A stretch of 43,243 bases of DNA from Lachnospiraceae bacterium (lineage in GTDB: Bacteria > Bacillota > Clostridia > Lachnospirales > Lachnospiraceae), in contig JAJPXQ010000026.1 of the NCBI GenBank assembly GCA_021205385.1, forward strand, positions 1-43,243, read 5' to 3'. The notes below the pieces were generated by a model. The model saw nothing but the letters and a program-made list of their open reading frames with translations. It did not search any database and was not told where the DNA came from. The translations under genes were made by a program, and so were the position numbers. Below, one piece after another: positions 22,803 through 31,127 of the stretch. Each line of letters opens with the position of its first letter. Within the stretch, counting starts at the first letter, position 1.

Positions 22803-23999
22803 TTAGCGCGTTCCGCTCTTGCGGCTGGAAACTACGTCGAAGATAACGGCGATCAGAAGCACGCCTCCCTTGACGACATACTGCCAGGAGTCACCGATAC
22901 CCATGATCGACATACCCATGTTGATGACGCCAAGCAGAAGAGCACCAATGATGACGCCGGGGATTGTGCCGCTGCCGCCATAAGCAGATGCGCCGCCAAT
23001 GAAGCAGGAACCGATAGCGTCCATCTCAAAGGAATTACCGGTCGAACCATTGACAGAACCGACACGCGCCAGGCAGAGGAGACCGCAAAGGCCTGCCAGG
23101 AATCCCATATTCGCGTAGGCGATGAAATAGACCTTGTTCGTATTAATGCCGGAAAGCTGCGTTGCCTTCTCATTGCCGCCGACCGCGTAGAAATAACGTC
23201 CAAATGCAGTCTTGGAGGTGATGAAATGATAAATCAGGCAGATCACGACTACCCATACGAGCATGACAGAAACGCCCTTGTACTGCGTCAGCATATAACA
23301 GTAAATCATGAGTACGACAGAGATCACCGCGCTGCGTCCAAAATCTGCGATGGCGCTATTCTGACGGTACCCCTTCTTCGCTTTCTTTGCTCTGGAAGAA
23401 ATTGTGCTGTAGAAGATCACAATCACCGCAATCACTCCTATGACCAGCGGAGAGAGAATGCGGCCGTCCGTATCCAGTCCCGGGATCTTGATATAGGCGG
23501 TGAAAATGTTGAGGAATGTCGTATCCTGGACGGAGACCGTCTTACTGTTCAGCACAAGACGTCCAAAGCCGCGGAAGATAAACATACCGCCCAGCGTCGT
23601 GATGAACGGAGGAATGCGGACATAGCCGATCCAGTAGCCCTGCCAGACGCCGGCAGCAAGGCCGAGCAACAGGCAGATGAGAATTGTCAGATATACATTG
23701 AAGCCCTGATTGGTGATCAGCACTGCCGCCACACCGCCGACAAAACAGATCACGGATCCAACCGACAGGTCGATGTTGCCGCCGGTCAGAATGCAGAGCA
23801 GCATACCACAGGCCATGACCAGTACGTAGCCGTTCTGCAGCAGCAGGTTGGACATATTCTGCGCGTACAGAAGACGTCCGTCTGTCAGGAAATAAAATAA
23901 AACAAATACGACGACAAGGGCGATGACCATACTGTTTTTGGTCAGAAAAGCTCCCAGATTAAACTGTGCGCCGCCCTGATTTTCTTTCTTCGTTGACAT
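22803..23999 (-). CDS. Sugar ABC transporter permease (MmsB/XylH/GguB type)
   Basis: Permease of 398 residues with about ten hydrophobic helices. The family signature is L-C-I-L-T-G-G-N-I-D-L-S-V-G-S near residue 75, and the coupling region contains F-G-R-Y-F-Y-A-V-G-G-N-E-K-A-T-Q-L-S-G-I. A soluble insert (Y-I-K-I-P-G-L-D-T-D-G-R, near 170) is typical of the large xylose/multiple-sugar permeases as opposed to RbsC. Start ATG at 23999 with AAAGGAG upstream. It works with the ATPase encoded 20 bases upstream and the binding protein before that. The likely substrates are pentoses or galactose-like monosaccharides. Confidence 0.9.
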   Translation of the reverse strand: MSTKKENQGGAQFNLGAFLTKNSMVIALVVVFVLFYFLTDGRLLYAQNMSNLLLQNGYVLVMACGMLLCILTGGNIDLSVGSVICFVGGVAAVLITNQGFNVYLTILICLLLGLAAGVWQGYWIGYVRIPPFITTLGGMFIFRGFGRLVLNSKTVSVQDTTFLNIFTAYIKIPGLDTDGRILSPLVIGVIAVIVIFYSTISSRAKKAKKGYRQNSAIADFGRSAVISVVLMIYCYMLTQYKGVSVMLVWVVVICLIYHFITSKTAFGRYFYAVGGNEKATQLSGINTNKVYFIAYANMGFLAGLCGLLCLARVGSVNGSTGNSFEMDAIGSCFIGGASAYGGSGTIPGVIIGALLLGVINMGMSIMGIGDSWQYVVKGGVLLIAVIFDVVSSRKSGTR

Positions 24000-24019
24000 G
24001 ATAATATACTCCTTTCGCT

Positions 24020-25555
24020 TTAATTATCAGCGCTGATAATATAGCTCATGATCTTCTCCTGCGTTGCTTCCTTCGCATCCAGCTCTCCACGCAGTTCTCC
24101 CTCGTTCATGACATAGATACGGTCGCACATACCGATCAGCTCCGGCATCTCCGAGGAGATCATGATGACCGATTTCCCATTCTCGACCATCTGATTGATC
24201 AGACAATAGATATCATATTTCGCACCGACATCAATACCACGAGTCGGCTCATCCAGAATCAGTACATCCGGCTCTGCGAACATCCACTTGCCAAGCAGCG
24301 CCTTCTGCTGGTTTCCGCCGGAAAGGTTGCCCACCTTCTGCTCGATAGACGGCGTCTTGGTTCCCATGGCCTCGGTCATATCCTCCGCGGCCTTCTTCTC
24401 CGCCGTTGTATCGATCACACCGCCCGAGCACACTTTGTCAAGCCGTGCCAGCGTCGTGTTAAAGCGAATGGATTCTCCCAGAATCAGGCCGTTCGTCTTT
24501 CGGTCTTCCGTCACGTAGGCAATCTTATTGTGAATCGCCTGCTCAGGTGTCTTCAGGTCGACCTTCTCTCCGTTCAGGTAGAGTTCGCCTGAAATGTTTG
24601 TGCCGTAGCTCCTGCCGAAGATCGACATGACGAGCTCCGTGCGTCCCGCTCCCTGCAGACCGGAGAAGCCCACGACCTCACCCTTATGTACATTGAAGGA
24701 AATATTATTGTCGACAACCTTTTCATGATAGAGCGGATGATGAACCGTCCAGTTCTTCACCTCCAGACTCACTTCCGGACTTACGTTGTGCTCACGCGCC
24801 GGATAGCGGTCGTCCATCGGGCGTCCGACCATGCCTTTGATGATTCGGTCCTCGCTGAATTCGTCCACGCCCTTGACCAGTGTCTCAATCGTGGAGCCGT
24901 CACGGATGATCGTTGCCTTATCGGCACAGTAGATAATCTCATTCAGTTTATGTGTGATAATAATCGATGTCAGGCCGTTTTTCTTGAATTCCATCAGAAG
25001 ATCGAGGAGCATCTTCGCGTCCTCGTCATTCAGTGAAGAAGTCGGCTCGTCCAGAATCAGCAGTTTCACGTTCTTCGAGAAGGCTTTTGCAATCTCGACC
25101 AGCTGCTGCTTGCCGGTGCCGATATCCTTGATCAATGTCTGGGCTGATTCCTGCAGGCCCACCTGCTTCATATGCTTTTCGGCCTCATTGTAGGTCATAT
25201 CCCAGTCAATGCTGCCGTATTTATTCTTCTTCTCATTTCCCAGGAACATGTTCTCACCGATCGTGAGAAGCGGAATGAGCGCGAGCTCCTGGTGAATAAT
25301 CACGATTCCCTTCGCCTCGCTGTCCTTCAGCGTCTTAAACTCGCAAAGCTCTCCATTGTAATAAATTTCCCCCGTATAGCTGCCAACGGGATAGGTTCCT
25401 GAGAGGACATTCATCAGTGTGGACTTTCCCGCGCCGTTCTCACCGATCAGCGCATGGATTTCTCCGCGCTCCACAACCAGATTGACATCATCCAGTGCTT
25501 TTACCCCCGGGAATTCTTTGGTGATGCTTTTCATTTCCAATATAATATCAGCCAA
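24020..25555 (-). CDS. Sugar ABC transporter ATP-binding protein (MmsA/XylG/GguA type)
   Basis: Tandem ATPase of 511 residues, the standard size for importers of ribose, xylose or multiple sugars. The first domain has Walker A G-E-N-G-A-G-K-S-T (about 38-46). The second has the degenerate G-L-Q-G-A-G-R-T-E-L near 300 and the signature L-S-G-G-N-Q-Q-K-A near 405, then L-I-L-D-E-P-T-R-G-I-D-V-G. I place the start at a TTG at 25555 (A-D-I-I-L-E-M-K-S-I-T-K follows), because AAAGGAGG is eight bases upstream and this matches the conserved N-terminus. A hairpin between it and the binding-protein gene probably lowers its expression relative to that gene. Confidence 0.92.
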   Translation of the reverse strand: MADIILEMKSITKEFPGVKALDDVNLVVERGEIHALIGENGAGKSTLMNVLSGTYPVGSYTGEIYYNGELCEFKTLKDSEAKGIVIIHQELALIPLLTIGENMFLGNEKKNKYGSIDWDMTYNEAEKHMKQVGLQESAQTLIKDIGTGKQQLVEIAKAFSKNVKLLILDEPTSSLNDEDAKMLLDLLMEFKKNGLTSIIITHKLNEIIYCADKATIIRDGSTIETLVKGVDEFSEDRIIKGMVGRPMDDRYPAREHNVSPEVSLEVKNWTVHHPLYHEKVVDNNISFNVHKGEVVGFSGLQGAGRTELVMSIFGRSYGTNISGELYLNGEKVDLKTPEQAIHNKIAYVTEDRKTNGLILGESIRFNTTLARLDKVCSGGVIDTTAEKKAAEDMTEAMGTKTPSIEQKVGNLSGGNQQKALLGKWMFAEPDVLILDEPTRGIDVGAKYDIYCLINQMVENGKSVIMISSEMPELIGMCDRIYVMNEGELRGELDAKEATQEKIMSYIISADN

Positions 25556-25583
25556 AAATGATTCCTCCTTTCTCCCTGCTAAG

Positions 25584-25612
25584 AAAAGGCGGGACAGACG
25601 CCCCGCCCTTTT
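25584..25612 (-). terminator. Intergenic attenuating hairpin between binding-protein and ATPase genes
   Basis: AAAAGGCGGG (25584-25593) pairs with CCCGCC followed by CTTTT (25602-25612), with one bulged base. On the minus strand the stem is followed by TTTTCTT. Its place inside the operon suggests partial termination or 3'-end protection, giving more binding-protein mRNA. Confidence 0.75.
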
Positions 25613-25640
25613 CAAAGGTCTAAATTATACCACTGTATGT

Positions 25641-26837
25641 TTACTGCACCGCGGACAGATATCCGTCCTCGCCCATCTCATACAGCCCCGTGTCGACCAG
25701 CTCCTGAAGGTTGTCAGCGGTGATTACGCTCGGAACCAGCAGGAAGGACGGGCACTTGTTGCCATCTGAGGTCTCATAAGACTCGGTATCAAACGCGCAG
25801 TCGATGCCGAAGGACGGAATCAGGGACTCATCGATGGTCTCGCCTGCCAGCATGGCCTGTGCCAGAGAAAGCGTAACGATGGACTCGTTACTCACGTTCT
25901 TGTAAACCGTCATAGTCTGCACACCGTCAACGATGTTCTTCAGGTTCGCCTCATCTCCGTCCTGTCCGGTGATGATCACCGTGTTAGAGCCGGCATAGTC
26001 AGAGGTGACAGCCTGCGCAACGCCAAGAGCGGTGGAGTCATTCGAGCAGAGCCACACATCGAGCTGCGTTCCATCCGCGTAGTAGGAAGAAAGCACGTTC
26101 TGCGCTCTCTCAAGAGCGGTGTCGGTGCTCCACTGATCAGTTGCAACCGTGTCGAAATCGGTCTGTCCGGACACAACGTTCAGAGTACCCGCATCCATGT
26201 AGGGCTGAAGAACATCGATCGCTCCCTGATAGAAATAACCTGCATTGTTGTCAGCCGGATCGCCCGCGGTGATCTCCATGTTGTACACGGTATCGCCTGC
26301 ATTGTCCAGATCAAGGGTCTCTACGATAAACTGGCCCTGCAGCGTGCCGACCGTGTAGTTATCGAAGGATACATAGTAAGAAACAGCGTCGTTCATGATC
26401 AGGCGGTCATACGCGATAACCGGTACGCCTGCCTCAGCCGCCTCGTTCATGGCGGTGTTCAGCGCCTCGCCGTCGATAGCAGCTACAATCAGAAGGTCTA
26501 CATTGTCAGCCAGCATGTTCTGGATGTCGTTGACCTGCTGTCCGGAGTCGTTGTCGGAATAGGTCAGGACCGTCTCAAAACCGGCGTTCTGGAACTGCTC
26601 ATCCAGGTACGCACCATCACGGTTCCAGCGCTCCAGGGACTGCGTCGGCATCGAAATACCGATCTTCTGGCCGGTTGCTTCTGCGGAAGCCTCCTCGCCC
26701 TCGTCTGTGCTCTCCTCAGCCGCCTCACTCGAAGCCTCCTCCGTCGAGCTGGAGCTCGAAGAAGAGCTTCCGCCGCAGGCTGTCAGTGCAGCCGTCATTG
26801 CAGCGATGAGCATTACACTAAGTAATTTTCTTTTCAT
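25641..26837 (-). CDS. Sugar ABC transporter substrate-binding lipoprotein (ChvE/MmsE type)
   Basis: Lipoprotein of 398 residues that delivers a monosaccharide to the MmsA/MmsB-type importer. The signal ends in L-T-A-C with C21 lipidated, followed by a Ser/Glu-rich linker (22-55). The periplasmic-binding fold begins at I-G-I-S-M-P-T-Q-S-L-E-R-W. Sugar-pocket hallmarks include V-I-A-Y-D-R-L-I (about 150), W-L-C-S-N-D-S-T-A-L-G, I-T-G-Q-D-G-D and T-V-Y-K-N, as in ChvE and XylF. The start at 26837 follows AGGAGGAACC. It has its own extended -10 promoter with a poor -35, fitting activation by the upstream YesN-type regulator. Confidence 0.92.
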   Translation of the reverse strand: MKRKLLSVMLIAAMTAALTACGGSSSSSSSSTEEASSEAAEESTDEGEEASAEATGQKIGISMPTQSLERWNRDGAYLDEQFQNAGFETVLTYSDNDSGQQVNDIQNMLADNVDLLIVAAIDGEALNTAMNEAAEAGVPVIAYDRLIMNDAVSYYVSFDNYTVGTLQGQFIVETLDLDNAGDTVYNMEITAGDPADNNAGYFYQGAIDVLQPYMDAGTLNVVSGQTDFDTVATDQWSTDTALERAQNVLSSYYADGTQLDVWLCSNDSTALGVAQAVTSDYAGSNTVIITGQDGDEANLKNIVDGVQTMTVYKNVSNESIVTLSLAQAMLAGETIDESLIPSFGIDCAFDTESYETSDGNKCPSFLLVPSVITADNLQELVDTGLYEMGEDGYLSAVQ

Positions 26838-26868
26838 CTTTAAGGTTCCTCCTTTTTTTGATATGCTC

Positions 26869-26877
26869 AATATACCA
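26869..26877 (-). promoter_or_regulatory. Extended -10 promoter of the transporter operon
   Basis: Minus strand TGG-TATATT (TATATT at 26869-26874 preceded by TGG). No good -35 lies at the expected distance, as expected for an activator-dependent promoter. Candidate regulator sites lie just upstream (26889-26928). Confidence 0.6.
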
Positions 26878-26906
26878 CAAAAGAAACTGGACAATTTTGT
26901 GTTTTT

Positions 26907-26928
26907 CTGTACATTTCGCGCAGTACAG
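26907..26928. promoter_or_regulatory. Candidate operator: CTGTAC inverted repeat
   Basis: CTGTAC (26907-26912) and GTACAG (26923-26928) form a perfect 6-bp inverted repeat with 10 bases between, 30-50 bases upstream of the -10 box. A related pair GGACAATTTTGT (26889-26900) and GGACAAATTTGT (26951-26962) also occurs here. Either could be the site of the AraC-type response regulator. Confidence 0.4.
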
Positions 26929-26942
26929 CCTGCTATTTCCGC

Positions 26943-26982
26943 AAAAAACAGGACAAATTTGTTCTCCGCAAATCTGTCCTGT
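26943..26982 (-). terminator. Terminator of the sensory operon
   Basis: ACAGGAC...(26948-26961) pairs with ...GTCCTGT (26969-26982) over 14 bases with one mismatch. The stem is followed on the minus strand by a run of six T. It lies 20 bases beyond the stop of the second sensory binding protein. Confidence 0.88.
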
Positions 26983-27001
26983 GCAAAAAAATCCTATTAC
27001 T

Positions 27002-28054
27002 TCATTTCCGTACGTTTCGGTAGATATCGCTCTCCTCGTGGTACTTCCCCGTAATGACCTCGTCCATGTTTTCCTTCGTCACCGCAACGGGTTCAAGCCT
27101 TTCAAAGGGGACATCATAGAAGCCATTGTTGATTGTCTCCTCCGTCTCAGCCTTTCCATCCTGCGCGAGATCCATCGCCATCTGTGCCGCCCGTCTGGCA
27201 AGCTGCTCAACCGGCTTGTAGACAGTCATGCACTGCGTTCCCTCCACGATCCGCTGACAGGCCTCCAGATCGGCGTCCTGCCCGACAACACAGACACTTC
27301 CTGCAAGGCGGTGCTCCGAAAGCGCGCGAATCGCCTGTCCGGCCAGTCCATCGTTTCCGCACATGATTCCTGCGAGGCTCTCTCCCACACCCATGCTGTC
27401 CAGGTAGCTTTCCGTCACAGAGAAACCGACCTCCGGCTTCCACTCATCCGCATGCTCCACCAGCTCAATCTCGATACTGCTTTCCCCGAGCACCTCCTCA
27501 AAACCGCTCATCACCTGCGGCACGTTGTAATCCACGAGCGGACCGCAGATCTGGATAATAGAACCTTCTCCACCAAGATGTTCCGTCATATGCTCGGCCA
27601 TCAGTCGGCCAACCTCCTCATTGTCAAAAGAAATATACAGATCCGCATCTGCGTTCAGGATCAGGCGATCATAACAGATGACCGGAATCCCCGCCTTTTT
27701 GGCTCTCGCCACTGCGGCTATCAGATCGTCCACCTCATCGCCGCTCGCCACCTGGATGATCACGATCACATCCATCTTTTTTTCTATAAAATAGTTCACC
27801 TGTGCGACCTGCTCGCTTAAATCCCCGTTCGCGCTCTGCACATTGACCTCTGCGCCAAGTTCCTGCGCCGCCGACACGAAGACGTCCCGGTCGCGCAGCC
27901 AACGGTCATTAACAAAGGAATCGAAGGTGATACCGATCTGCACCGTGTCATCCTGCTCCTCCTCCTGCGTATTCTGCCGGTTCTCCTGCGCACAGGATAC
28001 TGTGAAAACAACCAGCAACGCGGTCAGGGCGAGCAGCATAGCTACTCTTTTCAT
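27002..28054 (-). CDS. Second sugar-binding lipoprotein of the sensory operon
   Basis: Periplasmic-binding protein of 350 residues in the xylose/ribose class. The signal peptide ends at C21 in a lipobox with a non-ideal -3 residue (T-V-S-C). After a Gln/Glu-rich linker the fold starts at I-G-I-T-F-D-S-F-V-N-D-R-W. Pocket-type motifs are V-I-C-Y-D-R-L-I, M-C-G-N-D-G-L-A-G, V-V-G-Q-D-A-D-L and M-T-V-Y-K-P, close to XylF-like proteins. Its ATG overlaps the response-regulator stop (ATGA), and a terminator follows. No permease gene is coupled to it, so it probably helps the kinase sense sugar rather than feeding a transporter, although sharing the nearby importer is possible. Confidence 0.85.
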   Translation of the reverse strand: MKRVAMLLALTALLVVFTVSCAQENRQNTQEEEQDDTVQIGITFDSFVNDRWLRDRDVFVSAAQELGAEVNVQSANGDLSEQVAQVNYFIEKKMDVIVIIQVASGDEVDDLIAAVARAKKAGIPVICYDRLILNADADLYISFDNEEVGRLMAEHMTEHLGGEGSIIQICGPLVDYNVPQVMSGFEEVLGESSIEIELVEHADEWKPEVGFSVTESYLDSMGVGESLAGIMCGNDGLAGQAIRALSEHRLAGSVCVVGQDADLEACQRIVEGTQCMTVYKPVEQLARRAAQMAMDLAQDGKAETEETINNGFYDVPFERLEPVAVTKENMDEVITGKYHEESDIYRNVRK

Positions 28055-29652
28055 CGCTTCTCTCCTCCCCGGAACTCCGTCGGCGTCACGCCCGTGTTTT
28101 TCTTGAAAATACGGCTGAAATAATTCGGATCGCTGTAACCGATCTGCGCACAGATTTCCTTCATACTCAGCGTCTCGTCAACCAGCAGCTTCTTTGCTCT
28201 TTCAATCCGAAGGCTGGTCACATACTCCACAAAGTTGCTCCCGGTCTCCTCCTTGAAGAGCTTGCTGAAATAATAGGGACTGATATCGAGCTCCTTCGAC
28301 ATTTCATCGAGCGAGAGATCCTTCTGGAAATTCTCCTGAATATAGCTCTTTGCCCTGGCTACGAGTTGATTCTCGCGCACCGTGTTCTTCGCTGACATCT
28401 TACGGCTTGCGTCCCCGAATTTGCCGACAAACCACTCTCGCAGATCACTGTTTTTCTCCGCTCCGGTCACCAGTTCAAGATAGTTTCCTCTGTCACTGAA
28501 ATGATAATCAAGCCCCGCGTTCATATAGGCTTCATGTTCCGCCCAGAGCACGAACTCCAGGATCTTCAGACGCACGTTTTCGTCCTGTTCGTCGTAATTT
28601 GCCAGCATCCAGTCGAAGTATTCTCCTGCGCTGCGCTCGCAGTCCTCCACTGCTCCTTTTTTCAGTTCCTCGAAGAGTCTCCGTTCCAGCTCGATCGGAT
28701 ATTCCTCGTCGTAACGACACTGGATGGGCAGGTCATCCACATGGGCGACGCTCCCTGTCGAGCTCGCCAGAGCCTTGAGCGCTCCCTCATAAGACTCCAT
28801 GCTCTCACCCAGACTCCGGATCTGGCCGATGCCGATACGGAAAGCAATATCCATGCTGCGCTTCAGTCTGCGCGCCAGCTCCCGGCAGGTGTCGATCATG
28901 GCAATGCGCTCCTCATAGCCAATGCGGGTCTTTTCCATCGGAAGGAAAACCGGTATCCGGTTCGAGAGCACAGAGCCGACGATGCTGTCCGGAAAGGTTT
29001 CCTTGATAAGTTCACGCACCCGTGTGTAGTTCATCTGTGTCCGCACGCCGGCTCCGACCGCGTTCGTCATATGACTGCCCTTCTGATCATCCCCCATGAC
29101 GAACACCAGCATACAGCCGTATTCCGCCTTCAGATTCAACAGGAGCTTGTAATTTTCCGTGTCCTCTGTGGAGTATTCCTGGAACAGCATCGCATAAATA
29201 AAGCCATTCTCGATGATCGGGGCGACCGTCTCCATCTTCTCCTTGATCAGCAGATTCTCACTGCGCTTCCTGCGTTTGGAATCAATGCTGTGCATCGCCC
29301 GTTCCAGCACCTCAACGATCACGGCAGAGCTGAATGGCTTGTTCAGGTATTCCAGCACACCGAGGTTAATGGCCTCCTTCGCATAGTCAAATTTGTCATA
29401 AGCCGACAGAATAATGAATTCCACCGCAGGGTTGTTTTTTCGAATCTCCCGGATCGCCTCCATGCCATTGATGCCAGGCATCTGAATATCCATAAAAATA
29501 ATATCCGGGCTGAGGCGCTCTGAGAGTTCGATCACTGCACGTCCGGTCCTGGCCGTCTCAATCTCACACTGATCCGGAAAATGTTTCTCTATGATCATCT
29601 GCAGGGAATCCAGCACGATTCCCTCGTCGTCCGCCAGTATCACACGGTACAT
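28051..29652 (-). CDS. Response regulator with AraC-type DNA-binding domain (YesN type)
   Basis: Transcription factor of 533 residues. The receiver domain (1-125) has acidic residues D8-D9, phosphoacceptor D55 in I-I-F-M-D-I-Q-M-P-G, and the K in Y-L-N-K-P-F-S. A long middle region of about 300 residues follows, as in YesN-like regulators. The C-terminal AraC domain (about 425-533) has I-S-P-Y-Y-F-S-K-L-F-K-E-E-T-G and I-G-Y-S-D-P-N-Y-F-S-R-I-F-K. The ATG at 29652 lies inside the kinase gene, giving a 13-base overlap. Together with the YesM-type kinase it most likely activates the sugar importer promoter downstream. Confidence 0.92.
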   Translation of the reverse strand: MYRVILADDEGIVLDSLQMIIEKHFPDQCEIETARTGRAVIELSERLSPDIIFMDIQMPGINGMEAIREIRKNNPAVEFIILSAYDKFDYAKEAINLGVLEYLNKPFSSAVIVEVLERAMHSIDSKRRKRSENLLIKEKMETVAPIIENGFIYAMLFQEYSTEDTENYKLLLNLKAEYGCMLVFVMGDDQKGSHMTNAVGAGVRTQMNYTRVRELIKETFPDSIVGSVLSNRIPVFLPMEKTRIGYEERIAMIDTCRELARRLKRSMDIAFRIGIGQIRSLGESMESYEGALKALASSTGSVAHVDDLPIQCRYDEEYPIELERRLFEELKKGAVEDCERSAGEYFDWMLANYDEQDENVRLKILEFVLWAEHEAYMNAGLDYHFSDRGNYLELVTGAEKNSDLREWFVGKFGDASRKMSAKNTVRENQLVARAKSYIQENFQKDLSLDEMSKELDISPYYFSKLFKEETGSNFVEYVTSLRIERAKKLLVDETLSMKEICAQIGYSDPNYFSRIFKKNTGVTPTEFRGGEKR

Positions 29653-31127
29653 GTGCTTCCCTCCTTCGGTATGGTGATCAGGATCTCCGTCCCCTTATCC
29701 TTTCCTTCGCTCAGGATCTCCAGTTTCGCTCCTTCTTTATAATAAAGCTGCAGTCGTTCCATCACATTTCGCAGTCCCACACCATTCGAACCGGACGTGA
29801 CCGGGTCGCTTTGAATCGTTCCTTCGAGCACCTCCCGGATGCGTGACTCCTCCATCCCGTTTCCGTTATCCCAGATGCTGATGCAGATCGAATTCTCCTC
29901 CTGATAGACATCCAGCTCAATGCGCCCCTCGCGATCCAGCCCTCGGATTCCGTAGTTGACGGAATTCTCGACGATCGGCTGCAGGATCATACTCGGTACG
30001 CGTACGTCAAGAAGGCTCTCGTCAATCTCTTTCTGAAAGAGGATTTCCCCGGAAAAGCGAACGTTCAGAATATAGACATAATTGTCGACCAGCCGGATCT
30101 CATCCGCCAGGGCCGCGTCCTTCCCGTTCATGCGGACATTATAGCGGAAAAACTCCGCCGTGTTTTCCAGAAAGCATTCAGTCCTTTCAGCCCCTTCCAT
30201 CATCGCGAGCTGCACCCCCGCGTTGAGCGTATTAAAAAGAAAATGCGGGTTGATCTGCGCCTGGAAATATTTGAGCTGTGCATCCTTCAGGTGGCTCTGC
30301 ATCATCAGCTCCCGTTCCATTGTCTCCCGTAGCTGCTCGATATAATCGCGGATACTCACAACCATCTGGTTGAAGGCTCCCGCCACGATGCCGACCTCGT
30401 CCGTGCTTTGCACCTCCACTTTCTGAATGTCAAAATTTCCTTTCGCCACTTCATTCGCGGACTGGGCAAGCTGGTGAAGCGGCGCAATCGCCGATCTCGT
30501 GGTAAACAGAATCACCACCGTACTTCCCAGGATGACAGTAAGCAATACAGCCAGGCTGAACAGCTCCATGCCCTGCAGGGAACGGCGAAGCGCCTGATAA
30601 GTGTCCGCGTTCGCCTTAAACTGCTCATTATTCAGGCTGTAGACATAAGTGTGTATCTCATCGCAGAGCACCACAGCGTCCTCATAAAGCGAACCGTAGA
30701 GTTCCACGTTCCGATTGCGCTTCGCCTGAATCACCTCCGCGGCAGTATCCAGGTAGCTGAGCGAGAGATTCCGGATATTTTTCTGTGCCAGGAGAATCGG
30801 ATTGTCTGTGGCCTGCGTGTTCAGTTCTCCAACCAGTTCCCGGTACGCCTGATCATTCCGGTAATAGGCCTCCAGCGCCTCTGTGCTCTTCGTATTCAGA
30901 TAGTCCTCCATGCTCTCCTGCACGTCGTCCAGAGCATCACCCAGATCATTCAGACTCACATTACTGACATAGACCTGCTCGACCCGTCCGGTCATATAGT
31001 TAATCATTGTGTAAATACACAGATTGACCAGCAGGACAACCGCCGTCGTCAGTGCAAAGAGCAGTGTCAGCTTCTGTTGCAGCGTGAGATTGTTCAGTTT
31101 TTGGCTCACTGTCTTCACTGTCCTCAC
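29640..31127 (-). CDS. Sensor histidine kinase (YesM/LytS type)
   Basis: Kinase of 495 residues. A first membrane helix (about 20-45), an extracellular helical region (46-187) and a second helix (188-209) lead to a HAMP domain (210-262). The phosphorylated histidine is H295 in I-N-P-H-F-L-F-N-T-L. The ATPase domain carries I-V-E-N-S-V-N-Y-G, W-D-N-G-N-G-M and G-V-G-L-R-N-V. The extracellular part has no obvious ligand fold, so signal probably arrives through the two binding proteins encoded on either side. The GTG start at 31127 overlaps the upstream stop (GTGA); a GTG at 31118 is better spaced from GGGGAG and may be the real start. Confidence 0.92.
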   Translation of the reverse strand: MRTVKTVSQKLNNLTLQQKLTLLFALTTAVVLLVNLCIYTMINYMTGRVEQVYVSNVSLNDLGDALDDVQESMEDYLNTKSTEALEAYYRNDQAYRELVGELNTQATDNPILLAQKNIRNLSLSYLDTAAEVIQAKRNRNVELYGSLYEDAVVLCDEIHTYVYSLNNEQFKANADTYQALRRSLQGMELFSLAVLLTVILGSTVVILFTTRSAIAPLHQLAQSANEVAKGNFDIQKVEVQSTDEVGIVAGAFNQMVVSIRDYIEQLRETMERELMMQSHLKDAQLKYFQAQINPHFLFNTLNAGVQLAMMEGAERTECFLENTAEFFRYNVRMNGKDAALADEIRLVDNYVYILNVRFSGEILFQKEIDESLLDVRVPSMILQPIVENSVNYGIRGLDREGRIELDVYQEENSICISIWDNGNGMEESRIREVLEGTIQSDPVTSGSNGVGLRNVMERLQLYYKEGAKLEILSEGKDKGTEILITIPKEGSTCTV

